The notes under the pieces are model-generated. The model saw nothing but the letters and a program-made list of their open reading frames with translations. It made no database searches and was not told where the DNA came from. Positions 16,781-24,965 of a DNA stretch of 35,087 bases are shown here, piece after piece (positions within the stretch are counted from its first letter, which is position 1; each line of letters begins with the position of its first letter). Source of the DNA: Muribacter muris (GTDB taxonomy: Bacteria > Pseudomonadota > Gammaproteobacteria > Enterobacterales > Pasteurellaceae); the NCBI RefSeq assembly GCF_001038205.1, contig NZ_JWIZ01000030.1, positions 1-35,087 on the forward strand, given 5' to 3'. Both the position numbers and the translations under genes were made by a program.

Positions 16781-17416
16781 CTAGGGGCGTGATACGATCC
16801 TGCCGTTTTCAACTTGAATAAAGCGATCAAATAAGGCGGCACTCTCCTCAAATTGATGGGTAACCATTACCAGCGTGAGTTGGCGTTGTCGGCAAATTTG
16901 TTCGACCAATTGTTGCATTTCAAGGCGTTTTTGCGGATCGAGTGCGGAAAAAGGTTCGTCTAGCAATAAGATCGGTCTATCCCGTAACAAAGTGCGTGCT
17001 AATGCCGCCCGCTGTTTTTGCCCGCCGGAAAGTTGATCCGCTCGCCGAGACAATAAATCGGCAATCCCCATTTGCTCGGCAATATGGGCAATTTTCTGCT
17101 GTTGATCGGCACTGAAGCTCAGCCGAGGCACTAAAGCTAAACCGATATTCTGTGCAACAGTGAGGTGTGGGAATAAATTATTATCTTGAAACAATATTGA
17201 AACGGGGCGTACAGCCGGTTCGGTGGCAAAATGGTTTTGGTTATCCAGCCAAAGTTCGCCTCGGTCGGCTTTATCAAAACCGGCAATTAAATTCAGTAAG
17301 GTACTTTTCCCCGCCCCGCTTTCACCGATCACCGCTAAACGTTCGCCACGGCTAACATTCAGCTCAAATTGCATCGGCATATCTGGGTAATCAAAATCTA
17401 AGTGTAAACGAATCAT
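16781..17416 (-). CDS. thiQ: Thiamine ABC transporter ATPase
   Basis: The energy-coupling subunit of the thiamine/TPP importer. At 211 residues it is short, as usual for ThiQ. It has Walker A GESGAGKST (31-39), Q-loop FQDNN (76-80), signature LSGGQ (129-133), Walker B ILLLDEP (149-155) and the H-switch histidine in VMVTHQ. Its ATG overlaps the thiP stop (TAATG), so translation is probably coupled. The assignment as ThiQ rather than another small-molecule ATPase rests on the ThiP partner and on length. Confidence 0.9.
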   Translation of the reverse strand: MIRLHLDFDYPDMPMQFELNVSRGERLAVIGESGAGKSTLLNLIAGFDKADRGELWLDNQNHFATEPAVRPVSILFQDNNLFPHLTVAQNIGLALVPRLSFSADQQQKIAHIAEQMGIADLLSRRADQLSGGQKQRAALARTLLRDRPILLLDEPFSALDPQKRLEMQQLVEQICRQRQLTLVMVTHQFEESAALFDRFIQVENGRIVSRP

Positions 17417-18996
17417 TATCGGCTTTCTTCTTGGTCAATCAATAAAAACGGCAAAAAGGCGCAAACCATCAAGATCAATGCCGTAACAGCGGCATCTTCG
17501 CTACGGTAGCTGCCTAATTGCTGGTAGAGTAAATAGGGTAAGGTGCTGAAATCGGGGCTGCCGAAAAAGGCAATGACCGAAAAACTGCCTAAGCTGGCGG
17601 ACATTGCCAACGCAAAGGCGTTGCGTAGCGGTCGGCGCAGGTAATATGTTTCTACAATCCACCAACGGCGAATGCCGCTCAACCCCAAGCTGCGCGCAAG
17701 TTTATCTTGATTGACCAACACTTCCCACATCGCCGTAAATAACAGACGGTAAATATAGGGCAGCAGCATTAAGCCGTTACATACCCCAATCAACAGCAAC
17801 AAATGGCAGGGGGTTAATTCAACGTCCATCAGCAGTAAAAATAGCCCGACCGCCAACATAAAGACTGGAAAAATCAACGGATAAGAGCTGATTCCGCTGA
17901 GAATAATCTGTCTGATTTTGTGGCGATGATAAGCTTGTTGGCGGGTTTCTAAGGCTAATAAATACGCAATACCGATCACAAACACGCTAGCAATCAGGCT
18001 TAATACCAGTGAGTAGAAAAAGGCTTGCCACAAACTCGGATTTGCCAACCGAGAGAGAAGATCGGATACGGACAAAGCCGTCCAGATCACATTGATGATC
18101 GGCACAATAATCAGTAATACCGTTAATATCAACACCCATTGCAACATCATTCGGGCAAAACCGTTCAACGTCGGTTTCCAAATCGCAACGGATATTCCGG
18201 CAGCTCGGTTCGGCTGCTCGGACAGCCGGCTGGCGTAATCCATCAGTAATTGTAAGCCTATTCCGACACTGATTTGGACGATAATCAACCAAACGGCTTT
18301 TGCAAAATCAAACTCAAATGTAACCGCTTGATAGATAGCGACTTCAAGGGTACTGTATTTCGGCCCGCCACCCAGCATTAACACAATCGGAAAACTGGTG
18401 AAGCAAACCAAAAACACATTTGTGAAAGCATAAGGCAGAACATTTTTGAGCGCTTGCCATTCCACAATCCGAAATGCCTGCCAACCGGTTAAATTTAATT
18501 GGGCGGCGAGTTGGTGTTGATGGCTGGGAATAAAATTCAGCCCCTCAAGGCAATATTTTGCCACGAACGGAATGTTCAAAAATAGGTGGGCTAAGATAAT
18601 ACCTTGTAAGCCATAGAGCGAAAACCGCCATTCAATGCCCAAAAATCCCAACCAAGAAGCGAGCCAGCCGGAATGTCCCCACACGCCAATAATCGCAAAA
18701 ATTACGACCAACGAAGGCAATGCCCACGCAAAACTGATCCATTTATACAGCCACGTTTTACCGGAAAAATTGAGATAAAAAAAAGCACGCGCGAGCAGCA
18801 GTCCCCAAATGAGCGAGAGTGTCGCAGAAATGCCCGCTTGCAGTACGCTATAAGCGAGCAACTGCACAGTTTCGGCAAAAGACCAAAATGTTTGCCCGTC
18901 GTGATGGTTAAATAATGCCCACAGGCTAAATGCGTAAAGCCCGAATAGGCTAAAATAGACCGACCACGCCGTATATTGGGTAAATTTGCGTAACAT
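17416..18996 (-). CDS. thiP: Thiamine ABC transporter permease
   Basis: A 526-residue inner-membrane permease with about 12 hydrophobic helices in two fused binding-protein-dependent permease halves. Each half carries an EAA-type loop where the ATPase docks (around residues 170-200, QLNLTGWQAFRIVEWQAL; and around 430-460, SLGLSGIRRWWIVETYYL). This duplicated layout is that of ThiP and related iron permeases. An AAGGA ribosome site precedes the ATG. The next gene upstream is a porin, not the periplasmic binding protein gene thiB that normally leads the operon. No TPP riboswitch is visible in the 88 bases upstream. Confidence 0.9.
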   Translation of the reverse strand: MLRKFTQYTAWSVYFSLFGLYAFSLWALFNHHDGQTFWSFAETVQLLAYSVLQAGISATLSLIWGLLLARAFFYLNFSGKTWLYKWISFAWALPSLVVIFAIIGVWGHSGWLASWLGFLGIEWRFSLYGLQGIILAHLFLNIPFVAKYCLEGLNFIPSHQHQLAAQLNLTGWQAFRIVEWQALKNVLPYAFTNVFLVCFTSFPIVLMLGGGPKYSTLEVAIYQAVTFEFDFAKAVWLIIVQISVGIGLQLLMDYASRLSEQPNRAAGISVAIWKPTLNGFARMMLQWVLILTVLLIIVPIINVIWTALSVSDLLSRLANPSLWQAFFYSLVLSLIASVFVIGIAYLLALETRQQAYHRHKIRQIILSGISSYPLIFPVFMLAVGLFLLLMDVELTPCHLLLLIGVCNGLMLLPYIYRLLFTAMWEVLVNQDKLARSLGLSGIRRWWIVETYYLRRPLRNAFALAMSASLGSFSVIAFFGSPDFSTLPYLLYQQLGSYRSEDAAVTALILMVCAFLPFLLIDQEESR

Positions 18997-19014
18997 TTTG
19001 TTCCTTTGGTAAAG

Positions 19015-19024
19015 ACAAGCGGTC
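19015..19024 (+). repeat. Uptake signal sequence between thiP and the porin
   Basis: Exact ACAAGCGGTC followed by AT-rich tracts, in the 88-base gap between the porin stop and the thiP start. Confidence 0.8.
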
Positions 19025-19053
19025 GGATTTTAACAAAAATTTACCAATCTCCA

Positions 19054-19078
19054 AAATAAAAGGGGCATTCCGCCCCTT
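19054..19078 (-). terminator. Rho-independent terminator after the porin
   Basis: Minus-strand stem AAGGGGC / GCCCCTT with a 5-base loop, then TTTATTTT. It separates the porin transcript from thiPQ. Confidence 0.8.
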
Positions 19079-19084
19079 AATCAT

Positions 19085-20167
19085 TTACCAATATGCCCGT
19101 AAACCAATCACCGTTTGGTTATGGCGAATTTTACTCGCTAACTGACCGCTTGCGTGATTTTTGGTGTGTGCAGTCTGCCACTCAACAAATGTTTTCAGGT
19201 GCTGCGGCACAAGATAGTATTCCGTTCCTAGCATAAATTGGTGGGTTTTGGCGTGATTTCCCCCTTTTAACACATTGGTTTTGTAAGCATACATTGTGTA
19301 AGCCGCCCAATCGTCCGTTAATTTTTGTAGCAGTATAGTACGTACCTCTTTTTGCACCCGTTTTCTGCCCGCCAAATTTTGATTTCGGGTTACTCGGCGC
19401 TCTAAATCCAACCCGATAGTTGTTTTGTCAAAAGTATAGGCAGTACCGACAGAATAAGCCGTTGCCTCAACGATAGCATTCGCTTTGCCATAACGCTCAC
19501 GGCTAACGCCGGTTGCCAATTTAATACTTTGATTATCAGCAAATTTAGTACGATAAATTGCTGCCGTCCCCCACACGTCTTTACGTTTATCAGCTAAATC
19601 CAGCCCTAAATTATCCCGTTTACTTGAACCGCCATAATAGCCACCGAGTTTTAGCCCCTCTACCCCTTTATACACATATTGAAGCGAACGGCGGGCAGCA
19701 TAGTTGAGTAAGCCATCACTTAAACTCAGCGTATTGGCAAGATCGGTCTGTTTAACTTCATCGGTAATCACCGTTTGATGACCGTAAGTCAGCTCGCCGA
19801 ATTGTTTATGCCCAATTCCTGCATAAAGTTGGCGGGTATAAATATCATCAAAATCGTGTTGCGAAGCGGCTGTGCCACGAAAGCGCCACTCAACACGCCC
19901 TAAGGCATAAAAATCGTCCGTCAGTTGCTGCTTAACACGGAAACCGAAACGTGAACCGTTATTTCGCACCGCTTGATTAACGTGCTGGCGGATAGTGGTT
20001 TGGTTGGCATAGTTATCCGTTTTGGTGGCGGTGCTACGCCATTGTAGCCGTGCAGAACCGCCAAAATCCAACGTAGTACCGCTTTCTTTGCTGTCAATTA
20101 AAGTATAAGCCTGTGCCGAATTGGCGGCGATCGCCCCTATTGCCAAGGCAAGCAGTGTTTTTTTCAT
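19085..20167 (-). CDS. Outer-membrane general porin (OmpP2/OmpC-like)
   Basis: It forms trimeric diffusion channels in the outer membrane. The 360 residues start with signal peptide MKKTLLALAIGAIAANSAQA, cleaved before YTLIDSKESG. A run of amphipathic beta strands follows, with porin features (LDFGGSARLQW, GSRFGFRVKQ, ALGRVEWRF, RQLYAGIGHKQFGELTYGHQ) and the constriction-loop region, ending LRAYW with an aromatic last residue as the Bam complex prefers. The frame is open a further 59 codons upstream, but a GGAG site lies 6 bases before the chosen ATG (3 before the ATG just ahead), and only this start gives a clean signal peptide. Ligand preference cannot be read from the sequence. Confidence 0.9.
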   Translation of the reverse strand: MKKTLLALAIGAIAANSAQAYTLIDSKESGTTLDFGGSARLQWRSTATKTDNYANQTTIRQHVNQAVRNNGSRFGFRVKQQLTDDFYALGRVEWRFRGTAASQHDFDDIYTRQLYAGIGHKQFGELTYGHQTVITDEVKQTDLANTLSLSDGLLNYAARRSLQYVYKGVEGLKLGGYYGGSSKRDNLGLDLADKRKDVWGTAAIYRTKFADNQSIKLATGVSRERYGKANAIVEATAYSVGTAYTFDKTTIGLDLERRVTRNQNLAGRKRVQKEVRTILLQKLTDDWAAYTMYAYKTNVLKGGNHAKTHQFMLGTEYYLVPQHLKTFVEWQTAHTKNHASGQLASKIRHNQTVIGLRAYW

Positions 20168-20185
20168 CATTTGCTCCGAAAATAA

Positions 20186-20214
20186 AAAATCCTTGCCTAA
20201 GTATAACCTGACCG
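20186..20214 (-). promoter_or_regulatory. Possible porin promoter
   Basis: In the 58-base gap between add and the porin, the minus strand has a good -10 TATACT with a weak -35 TGACGG about 17 bases before it. Coordinates are approximate. Confidence 0.3.
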
Positions 20215-20225
20215 TTGAAAATCCG

Positions 20226-21251
20226 TCAGCAAAGATTTGCCGTTGCCCAACGTTGTTGCACTTTTTCCCACAATATCTGCTTATCTTCTGCGCACAAAAA
20301 GGCGGCTTGCACGGCATTTTGTACCAGTTGGCGTGCTTCAACATTCGTGAGGCGGTAATCCCGCTTGAGCAATGCGAACTCGTGTGCGACCGTAGTGTTG
20401 GAGACCGTCATATTGTCGGTATTGACCGTTGCCACTACGCCCCGTTCTAAATAATGACGCAGCGGATATTGGCTTAAACTCGCCACCGTTTTGGTTTGTA
20501 AGTTGCTACAAGGGCACATTTCAAGCGGTGTCTTGCGGTCAATTAATTGCAAAACCACCGCTTCGCTTTCCACCGCGCGTACCCCGTGTCCGATGCGGGT
20601 TGCGCCGAAATCTAACGCCTGCTGCACGCTGTCTGCACCGGCGGCTTCTCCTGCGTGGAGAGTGAACGGAACGCCAAGTGCTACCGCTTCGCTAAAGAGA
20701 GTTTGATAGTGCGCTGTCGGATACAATCCCTCCGCACCAGCTAAATCAATCGCGACAACCCCTTGTCCAAGGTATTTTTGCGCCAGCCGTACGGTTTCGT
20801 GATTTTCCGCCTGATTATCTTCGCCTCGCATACAACACAGGATCAGATTAACCTTAAACAGAGAATGACAATTTTCTACGGCTTGCAAGCCGGCGATTGC
20901 CGCCAATACCGCTTGTTCCTGATCCATTGTTTTTTGGGTATGAAGCTGCGGCGCAAAGCGGATTTCCGCATACAGCATTTGTGCCTGATCCAAACGTTCG
21001 ATTAAATGGGTTACTGCTGCGGTGAGTGCCTGCGGCGATTGCAAAACGGCAAGGGGAATTTCAAAACTGCGTAAATATTGATTTAAGTCGCTGCAATCCT
21101 GCGGGGCTGAAATAAAGGATAGCAACCGGGTCGGATCGGTGGTCGGCAGCGAAATTGCCTGTTTTTCCGCCCACTCTAAGAGCCATTGCGGTGAAAGCGA
21201 ACCGTCCAAATGTAAATGCAGATCAATCATTGCGTAGCGTTCAATATTCAT
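20226..21251 (-). CDS. add: Adenosine deaminase
   Basis: It deaminates adenosine or deoxyadenosine to inosine in purine salvage. The 341 residues include the zinc histidines H12 and H14 in IDLHLHLDGS, the HAGEA motif with its zinc histidine and nearby catalytic glutamate, IGHGVR, and the late VNTDNMTVSNT where the catalytic/zinc aspartate lies. Many members have NTDDP here; the NTDN form occurs in other bacterial adenosine deaminases as I recall. A related purine deaminase activity (for example on adenine) is possible but less likely. A GGGAG ribosome site supports the first ATG over one seven codons later. It is divergent from lpxB. Confidence 0.9.
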   Translation of the reverse strand: MNIERYAMIDLHLHLDGSLSPQWLLEWAEKQAISLPTTDPTRLLSFISAPQDCSDLNQYLRSFEIPLAVLQSPQALTAAVTHLIERLDQAQMLYAEIRFAPQLHTQKTMDQEQAVLAAIAGLQAVENCHSLFKVNLILCCMRGEDNQAENHETVRLAQKYLGQGVVAIDLAGAEGLYPTAHYQTLFSEAVALGVPFTLHAGEAAGADSVQQALDFGATRIGHGVRAVESEAVVLQLIDRKTPLEMCPCSNLQTKTVASLSQYPLRHYLERGVVATVNTDNMTVSNTTVAHEFALLKRDYRLTNVEARQLVQNAVQAAFLCAEDKQILWEKVQQRWATANLC

Positions 21252-21328
21252 TTTTGCTCCCTTTAAGAATAAAACGACAAATTCTAAACAAAGTGTATGG
21301 AAAAGACACGTTTTTGTTCATAATGACT

Positions 21329-21334
21329 TATAAT
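21329..21334 (+). promoter_or_regulatory. Possible lpxB -10 element
   Basis: A perfect TATAAT, 30 bases before the lpxB ATG, in the gap divergent from add. No convincing -35 hexamer lies 16-18 bases upstream. Confidence 0.4.
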
Positions 21335-21363
21335 GGCATTTATTTATTACATTTTCTGCCCCT

Positions 21364-22524
21364 ATGATACATTCATCTCCCCTAATTGCCGTGGTTGCCG
21401 GCGAAATTTCCGGCGACATTCTCGGCGCAGGCTTAATCCAAGCGCTCAAATTACACTATCCCAATGCCCGTTTTATTGGGGTTGCCGGCCCCAAAATGTT
21501 GGCAGAAGGCTGCGAAACACTGTTTGATATGGAAGAGATTGCGGTAATGGGCTTGGCGGAAGTGGTTAAACATCTGCCCCGCCTACTCAAACGCCGCCGC
21601 CAAGTGATCGACACAATGCTGGCGCAAAAACCGGCGGTTTTTATTGGGATTGATGCGCCGGATTTTAATCTCGGCATTGAGGAAAAGCTCAAAGCACACG
21701 GCATTAAAACCGTCCATTACGTCAGCCCGTCTGTGTGGGCGTGGCGGCAAAATCGGGTGCATAAAATTGCACGGGCAACGGATAGCGTCTTGGCGTTTTT
21801 ACCCTTTGAAAAAGCCTTTTACGACCGTTTTAATGTGCCGTGCCGTTTTGTCGGGCATACGATGTCAGACGCTATCCCGCTCAAACCGAACCGCCAAGCC
21901 GCCTGTGCGGCTTTAGGCTTGGACGAATCGCAACGCTATTTGGCGATTTTAGTCGGTAGCCGCAGTAGCGAAGTCGCCTTTTTAACCGAACCGTTTCTGA
22001 AAGCGGCACAGATTTTGCAACAGCAATATCCCGATATTCAACTGCTCGTGCCGCTCGTGAGCGAAAAACGCCGCACGCAATTTAACGAGATCAAACAAAA
22101 GGTCGCCCCCGATTTAACGGTGAAAATGCTTGACAATCAAGCGCGTGAGGCAATGATAGTGAGCGAAGCGACTTTGCTTGCCTCCGGCACAGCGGCGTTG
22201 GAAGCAATGCTATGCAAATCACCGATGGTAGTGGGCTACAAAATGAAACCGCTCACCTATTGGCTCGCCAAAAAACTGGTGAAAACCGATTACATTTCAT
22301 TGCCAAATTTACTCGCTAACTGCCCGCTTGTCCCGGAGCTTATTCAAGAAGAGTGCAATCCGGACAATCTCGCTCGGCATTTAAGCGTCTATTTTTCACC
22401 TAATCCGGCTGATCTTCAGCATAAAGCGCAGCTTCAGCAACAATTTGCCGATCTGCATCAGCAAATTCAACGCAATGCCGACACCCAAGCGGCGCAAGCG
22501 GTGGTGGAATTGCTTAACGGCTAA
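21364..22524 (+). CDS. lpxB: Lipid-A-disaccharide synthase
   Basis: A peripheral inner-membrane glycosyltransferase (GT19) that joins lipid X to UDP-diacylglucosamine, forming the lipid A disaccharide. It is 386 residues (E. coli 382). Visible are [14 protein letters not shown] (12-25), the motif [27 protein letters not shown], the nucleotide-binding VGSRSSEV (usually GSRxxE) and [13 protein letters not shown]. Other lpx genes and fabZ, which often precede it, are absent here, so lpxB is a separate unit behind its own likely promoter. Its last 11 bases overlap the convergent SufE-like gene. Confidence 0.96.
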   Translation: MIHSSPLIAVVAGEISGDILGAGLIQALKLHYPNARFIGVAGPKMLAEGCETLFDMEEIAVMGLAEVVKHLPRLLKRRRQVIDTMLAQKPAVFIGIDAPDFNLGIEEKLKAHGIKTVHYVSPSVWAWRQNRVHKIARATDSVLAFLPFEKAFYDRFNVPCRFVGHTMSDAIPLKPNRQAACAALGLDESQRYLAILVGSRSSEVAFLTEPFLKAAQILQQQYPDIQLLVPLVSEKRRTQFNEIKQKVAPDLTVKMLDNQAREAMIVSEATLLASGTAALEAMLCKSPMVVGYKMKPLTYWLAKKLVKTDYISLPNLLANCPLVPELIQEECNPDNLARHLSVYFSPNPADLQHKAQLQQQFADLHQQIQRNADTQAAQAVVELLNG

Positions 22525-22906
22525 GTGCCTCAGCCCTCACTTTCGCTTGAATTTGGGCTAAACCGTTTAAACGGGTGGCTGTGAGGTGGCGGGTAATCTG
22601 CAACTCATCAAACAGGGCGTGTAAATCGAATTGTTGTAATTGTGCGGCGGTTTGCTCCGTCAAAGCAGCGAGAATAATCACCAACAGCCCTTGCATTAAG
22701 CGGGCATCGCTGTATGCGTGAATTTGGCGGGGAGTCAGGCTAAATTCAAACCATAAACGGCTTTCGCAGCCGTGGATTTGTTGCCATTGTGCCAACTCAT
22801 CAGCGGAAGGCACGGGCAGGCGGCGGCTCAGTTGAATGAGCAAGCGGTATCTTTCTTCCCAAAATTTGCAACGGGCAAATTGGGCGTAAATATCGGCAAG
22901 TTGCAT
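22514..22906 (-). CDS. SufE-family sulfur acceptor (SufE/CsdE-like)
   Basis: It receives persulfide sulfur from a cysteine desulfurase of the SufS/CsdA type and passes it on for Fe-S or other sulfur assembly. The 130 residues show the acceptor motif [11 protein letters not shown] with C47 (SufE C51 position) and the [15 protein letters not shown] segment matching SDAxIVRGLLAxLLA of the family. An AGAGGA ribosome site precedes the ATG. No sufABCDS or csdA gene is adjacent, so SufE versus CsdE cannot be decided. It is divergent from clpP and convergent with lpxB. Confidence 0.85.
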   Translation of the reverse strand: MQLADIYAQFARCKFWEERYRLLIQLSRRLPVPSADELAQWQQIHGCESRLWFEFSLTPRQIHAYSDARLMQGLLVIILAALTEQTAAQLQQFDLHALFDELQITRHLTATRLNGLAQIQAKVRAEALSR

Positions 22907-22950
22907 CTTATCCTCTCTATCAAAGGTGCAGATTGTAACGTGCCGGCTAC

Positions 22951-22979
22951 TTTATGCAATCTTTAAATTTTGCTAAAAT
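22951..22979 (+). promoter_or_regulatory. Predicted clpP promoter
   Basis: A -35 TTTATG and -10 TAAAAT (5 of 6) are 17 bases apart; the -10 ends 37 bases before the clpP ATG. The -35 is weak. No sigma-32 type CCCCAT -10 element was seen. Confidence 0.45.
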
Positions 22980-23016
22980 TGCACACTTTTTTATAAATGA
23001 GATAAAGGAACGAACA

Positions 23017-23607
23017 ATGGCAGTGATCCCAATGGTCGTAGAGCAAAGCGCAAAAGGCGAACGTGCTTACGATATTTATTCCCGCCTGCTCAAAGAGCGC
23101 ATTATTTTCTTAAACGGCGGTGTGGAAGACGAAATGGCAAAACTGATTGTGGCGCAACTGCTCTTTTTAGAAGCGGAAGATCCGGAAAAAGACATTAGCC
23201 TCTACATTAACTCACCGGGCGGAGCGGTTACTGCCGGTATGGCGATTTACGATACGATGAATTTCATCAAACCGGACGTCAGCACCGTCTGTATCGGGCA
23301 AGCCTGCTCAATGGGCGCATTTTTGCTGTCTGCGGGCGCAAAAGGCAAACGCTTTGCCTTGCCGCACGCGCGGGTGATGATTCACCAACCGTTAGGCGGC
23401 TATCGTGGACAAGCGTCCGACATTCAAATTCACGCCCAAGAAATTTTAAAAATTAAACACACCCTCAATCAACGTATGGCGGAACATTCCGGTCAGCCCC
23501 TTGAAAAAGTGGAAAAAGATACCGATCGGGATAATTTTATGTCCGCCGAAGAAGCGAAAGCCTACGGCTTAATTGATGAGGTTGTTACGCATAGAGATCA
23601 AAAATAA
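23017..23607 (+). CDS. clpP: ATP-dependent Clp protease proteolytic subunit
   Basis: Serine peptidase S14; two heptameric rings form the chamber that degrades proteins unfolded by ClpX or ClpA. The 196 residues show catalytic triad S98 (GQACSMGA), H123 (MIHQPLGG) and D172 (DTDRDNF). The first residues before LKERIIFL include the short propeptide removed by self-cleavage. The frame is open 21 codons further upstream, but the AAGGA ribosome site and the conserved N-terminus favour this ATG. It overlaps clpX by one base (TAATG), indicating coupled translation. The usual upstream gene tig is not present. Confidence 0.97.
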   Translation: MAVIPMVVEQSAKGERAYDIYSRLLKERIIFLNGGVEDEMAKLIVAQLLFLEAEDPEKDISLYINSPGGAVTAGMAIYDTMNFIKPDVSTVCIGQACSMGAFLLSAGAKGKRFALPHARVMIHQPLGGYRGQASDIQIHAQEILKIKHTLNQRMAEHSGQPLEKVEKDTDRDNFMSAEEAKAYGLIDEVVTHRDQK

Positions 23608-24869
23608 TGGATAAATTTGAACAAATGCCCCATTGCAGTTTTTGCGGTAAACGCAAAAATGAAGTGGATGCCTTAATTAAAGGCGAAGAAGGTTTTATCT
23701 GTAACGAATGTATTGAGGAAGCCTACGATGTCTTAAACGGCACGGAAGAACAGGCTGAGGCTGAAACCGAGCAAGCAAGCGGTGAGAAAGGCGATGATTT
23801 TTTCAATCAGATCCCAACACCGCACGAAATCCACGCCCACTTAAATGAGTATGTTATCGGGCAGGAACACGCCAAAAAAGTGCTATCGGTGGCGGTATAT
23901 AACCACTATAAACGCCTAAAAAGTGCGGCGTCCAATCACCAAGACACGGACGGCGTAGAACTAGGTAAAAGTAATATTTTATTGATCGGCCCGACCGGCA
24001 GCGGTAAAACCTTATTGGCGGAGAGCTTGGCACGCCGCTTGAATGTGCCGTTTGCGATTGCCGATGCCACCACCCTCACCCAAGCGGGCTATGTGGGTGA
24101 AGATGTGGAAAATGTGATCCAAAAATTGCTGATGAAGTGCGATTTCGACCAAACCCAAGCGGAACGAGGCATTATCTTCATTGACGAGATCGACAAAATC
24201 ACCCGTAAATCCGAAAATCCGTCCCTCACCCGAGATGTGTCCGGCGAAGGCGTACAGCAAGCGTTGCTGAAACTGATCGAAGGCACAGTAGCAAACATCA
24301 ATCCGCAGGGCGGGCGTAAGCACCCGAAACAAGATACCGTTGCGGTCGATACCTCAAAGATCCTGTTTATCTGCGGTGGCGCATTCGCCGGCTTGGACAA
24401 AATTGTCGAAACCCGCACTAATAAACAAGGTGGCATTGGCTTTAAAGCAGAGCTGAAAAAAGAGAAAGATCGTGAAGCGCTCACGGAATTATTCAAAAAA
24501 GTCGAACCGGAAGATTTGGTGAAATTCGGCTTAATTCCGGAGCTGATCGGTCGTTTGCCGGTGATTACACCATTAGCGGAATTGGACGAAGCGGCGCTTA
24601 TTCAGATTTTAACCGAACCGAAAAATGCGATTATCAAGCAGTATCAAGCCCTGTTCAAAATGGAAGGTACGGAGCTAAAATTCACCAAAGAGGCGCTGAT
24701 TGCGATCGCACAAAAAGCGATTTCCCGCAAAACAGGCGCTCGTGGCTTACGCTCGATTGTGGAAGAACTCTTGCTGGATACAATGTACGATTTACCGTCT
24801 TTGAAAGCGAAAAAAATCACCATTGGTAAAAACAGCGTGGAAAAAGGTGATAAACCGAAAGTCGAGTAA
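23607..24869 (+). CDS. clpX: Clp protease ATP-binding subunit ClpX
   Basis: A hexameric AAA+ unfoldase that recognises degradation tags and feeds substrates to ClpP. The 420 residues contain the N-terminal zinc domain with C10, C13, C32 and C35; Walker A GPTGSGKT (128-135); pore loop GYVG (161-164); Walker B IIFIDEID (189-196); substrate-sensing RKH loop (237-239); and the ClpP-docking IGF tripeptide (277-279). All key elements are intact. It forms an operon with clpP and ends at a strong terminator. No lon gene follows. Confidence 0.97.
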   Translation: MDKFEQMPHCSFCGKRKNEVDALIKGEEGFICNECIEEAYDVLNGTEEQAEAETEQASGEKGDDFFNQIPTPHEIHAHLNEYVIGQEHAKKVLSVAVYNHYKRLKSAASNHQDTDGVELGKSNILLIGPTGSGKTLLAESLARRLNVPFAIADATTLTQAGYVGEDVENVIQKLLMKCDFDQTQAERGIIFIDEIDKITRKSENPSLTRDVSGEGVQQALLKLIEGTVANINPQGGRKHPKQDTVAVDTSKILFICGGAFAGLDKIVETRTNKQGGIGFKAELKKEKDREALTELFKKVEPEDLVKFGLIPELIGRLPVITPLAELDEAALIQILTEPKNAIIKQYQALFKMEGTELKFTKEALIAIAQKAISRKTGARGLRSIVEELLLDTMYDLPSLKAKKITIGKNSVEKGDKPKVE

Positions 24870-24883
24870 AGTAACATATATTT

Positions 24884-24914
24884 CAGGCGGGCAAATACCC
24901 GCCTGATTTTTTTG
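24884..24914 (+). terminator. Rho-independent terminator after clpX
   Basis: A perfect 8-bp stem CAGGCGGG / CCCGCCTG with a 6-base loop and a T7 run. The T run merges into an uptake signal. Confidence 0.9.
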
Positions 24915-24958
24915 CAAGCGGTCGGTTAATAAACATTTTCTGCAAACCGACCGCTTGT
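24914..24958. repeat. Inverted pair of uptake signals between clpX and carB
   Basis: CAAGCGGTCGGTT (24915-24927) and its exact reverse complement AACCGACCGCTTG (24945-24957) form a perfect 13-bp inverted repeat around two uptake signals in the gap between convergent clpX and carB. It can form a strong hairpin but lacks a good T run on either side. Confidence 0.8.
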
Positions 24959-24965
24959 TTACACA

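Noticed and set aside
18997-19084. Search for a TPP riboswitch ahead of thiP
   Set aside because: The gap is only 88 bases, filled by a porin terminator and an uptake signal; no thi-box motif is seen.
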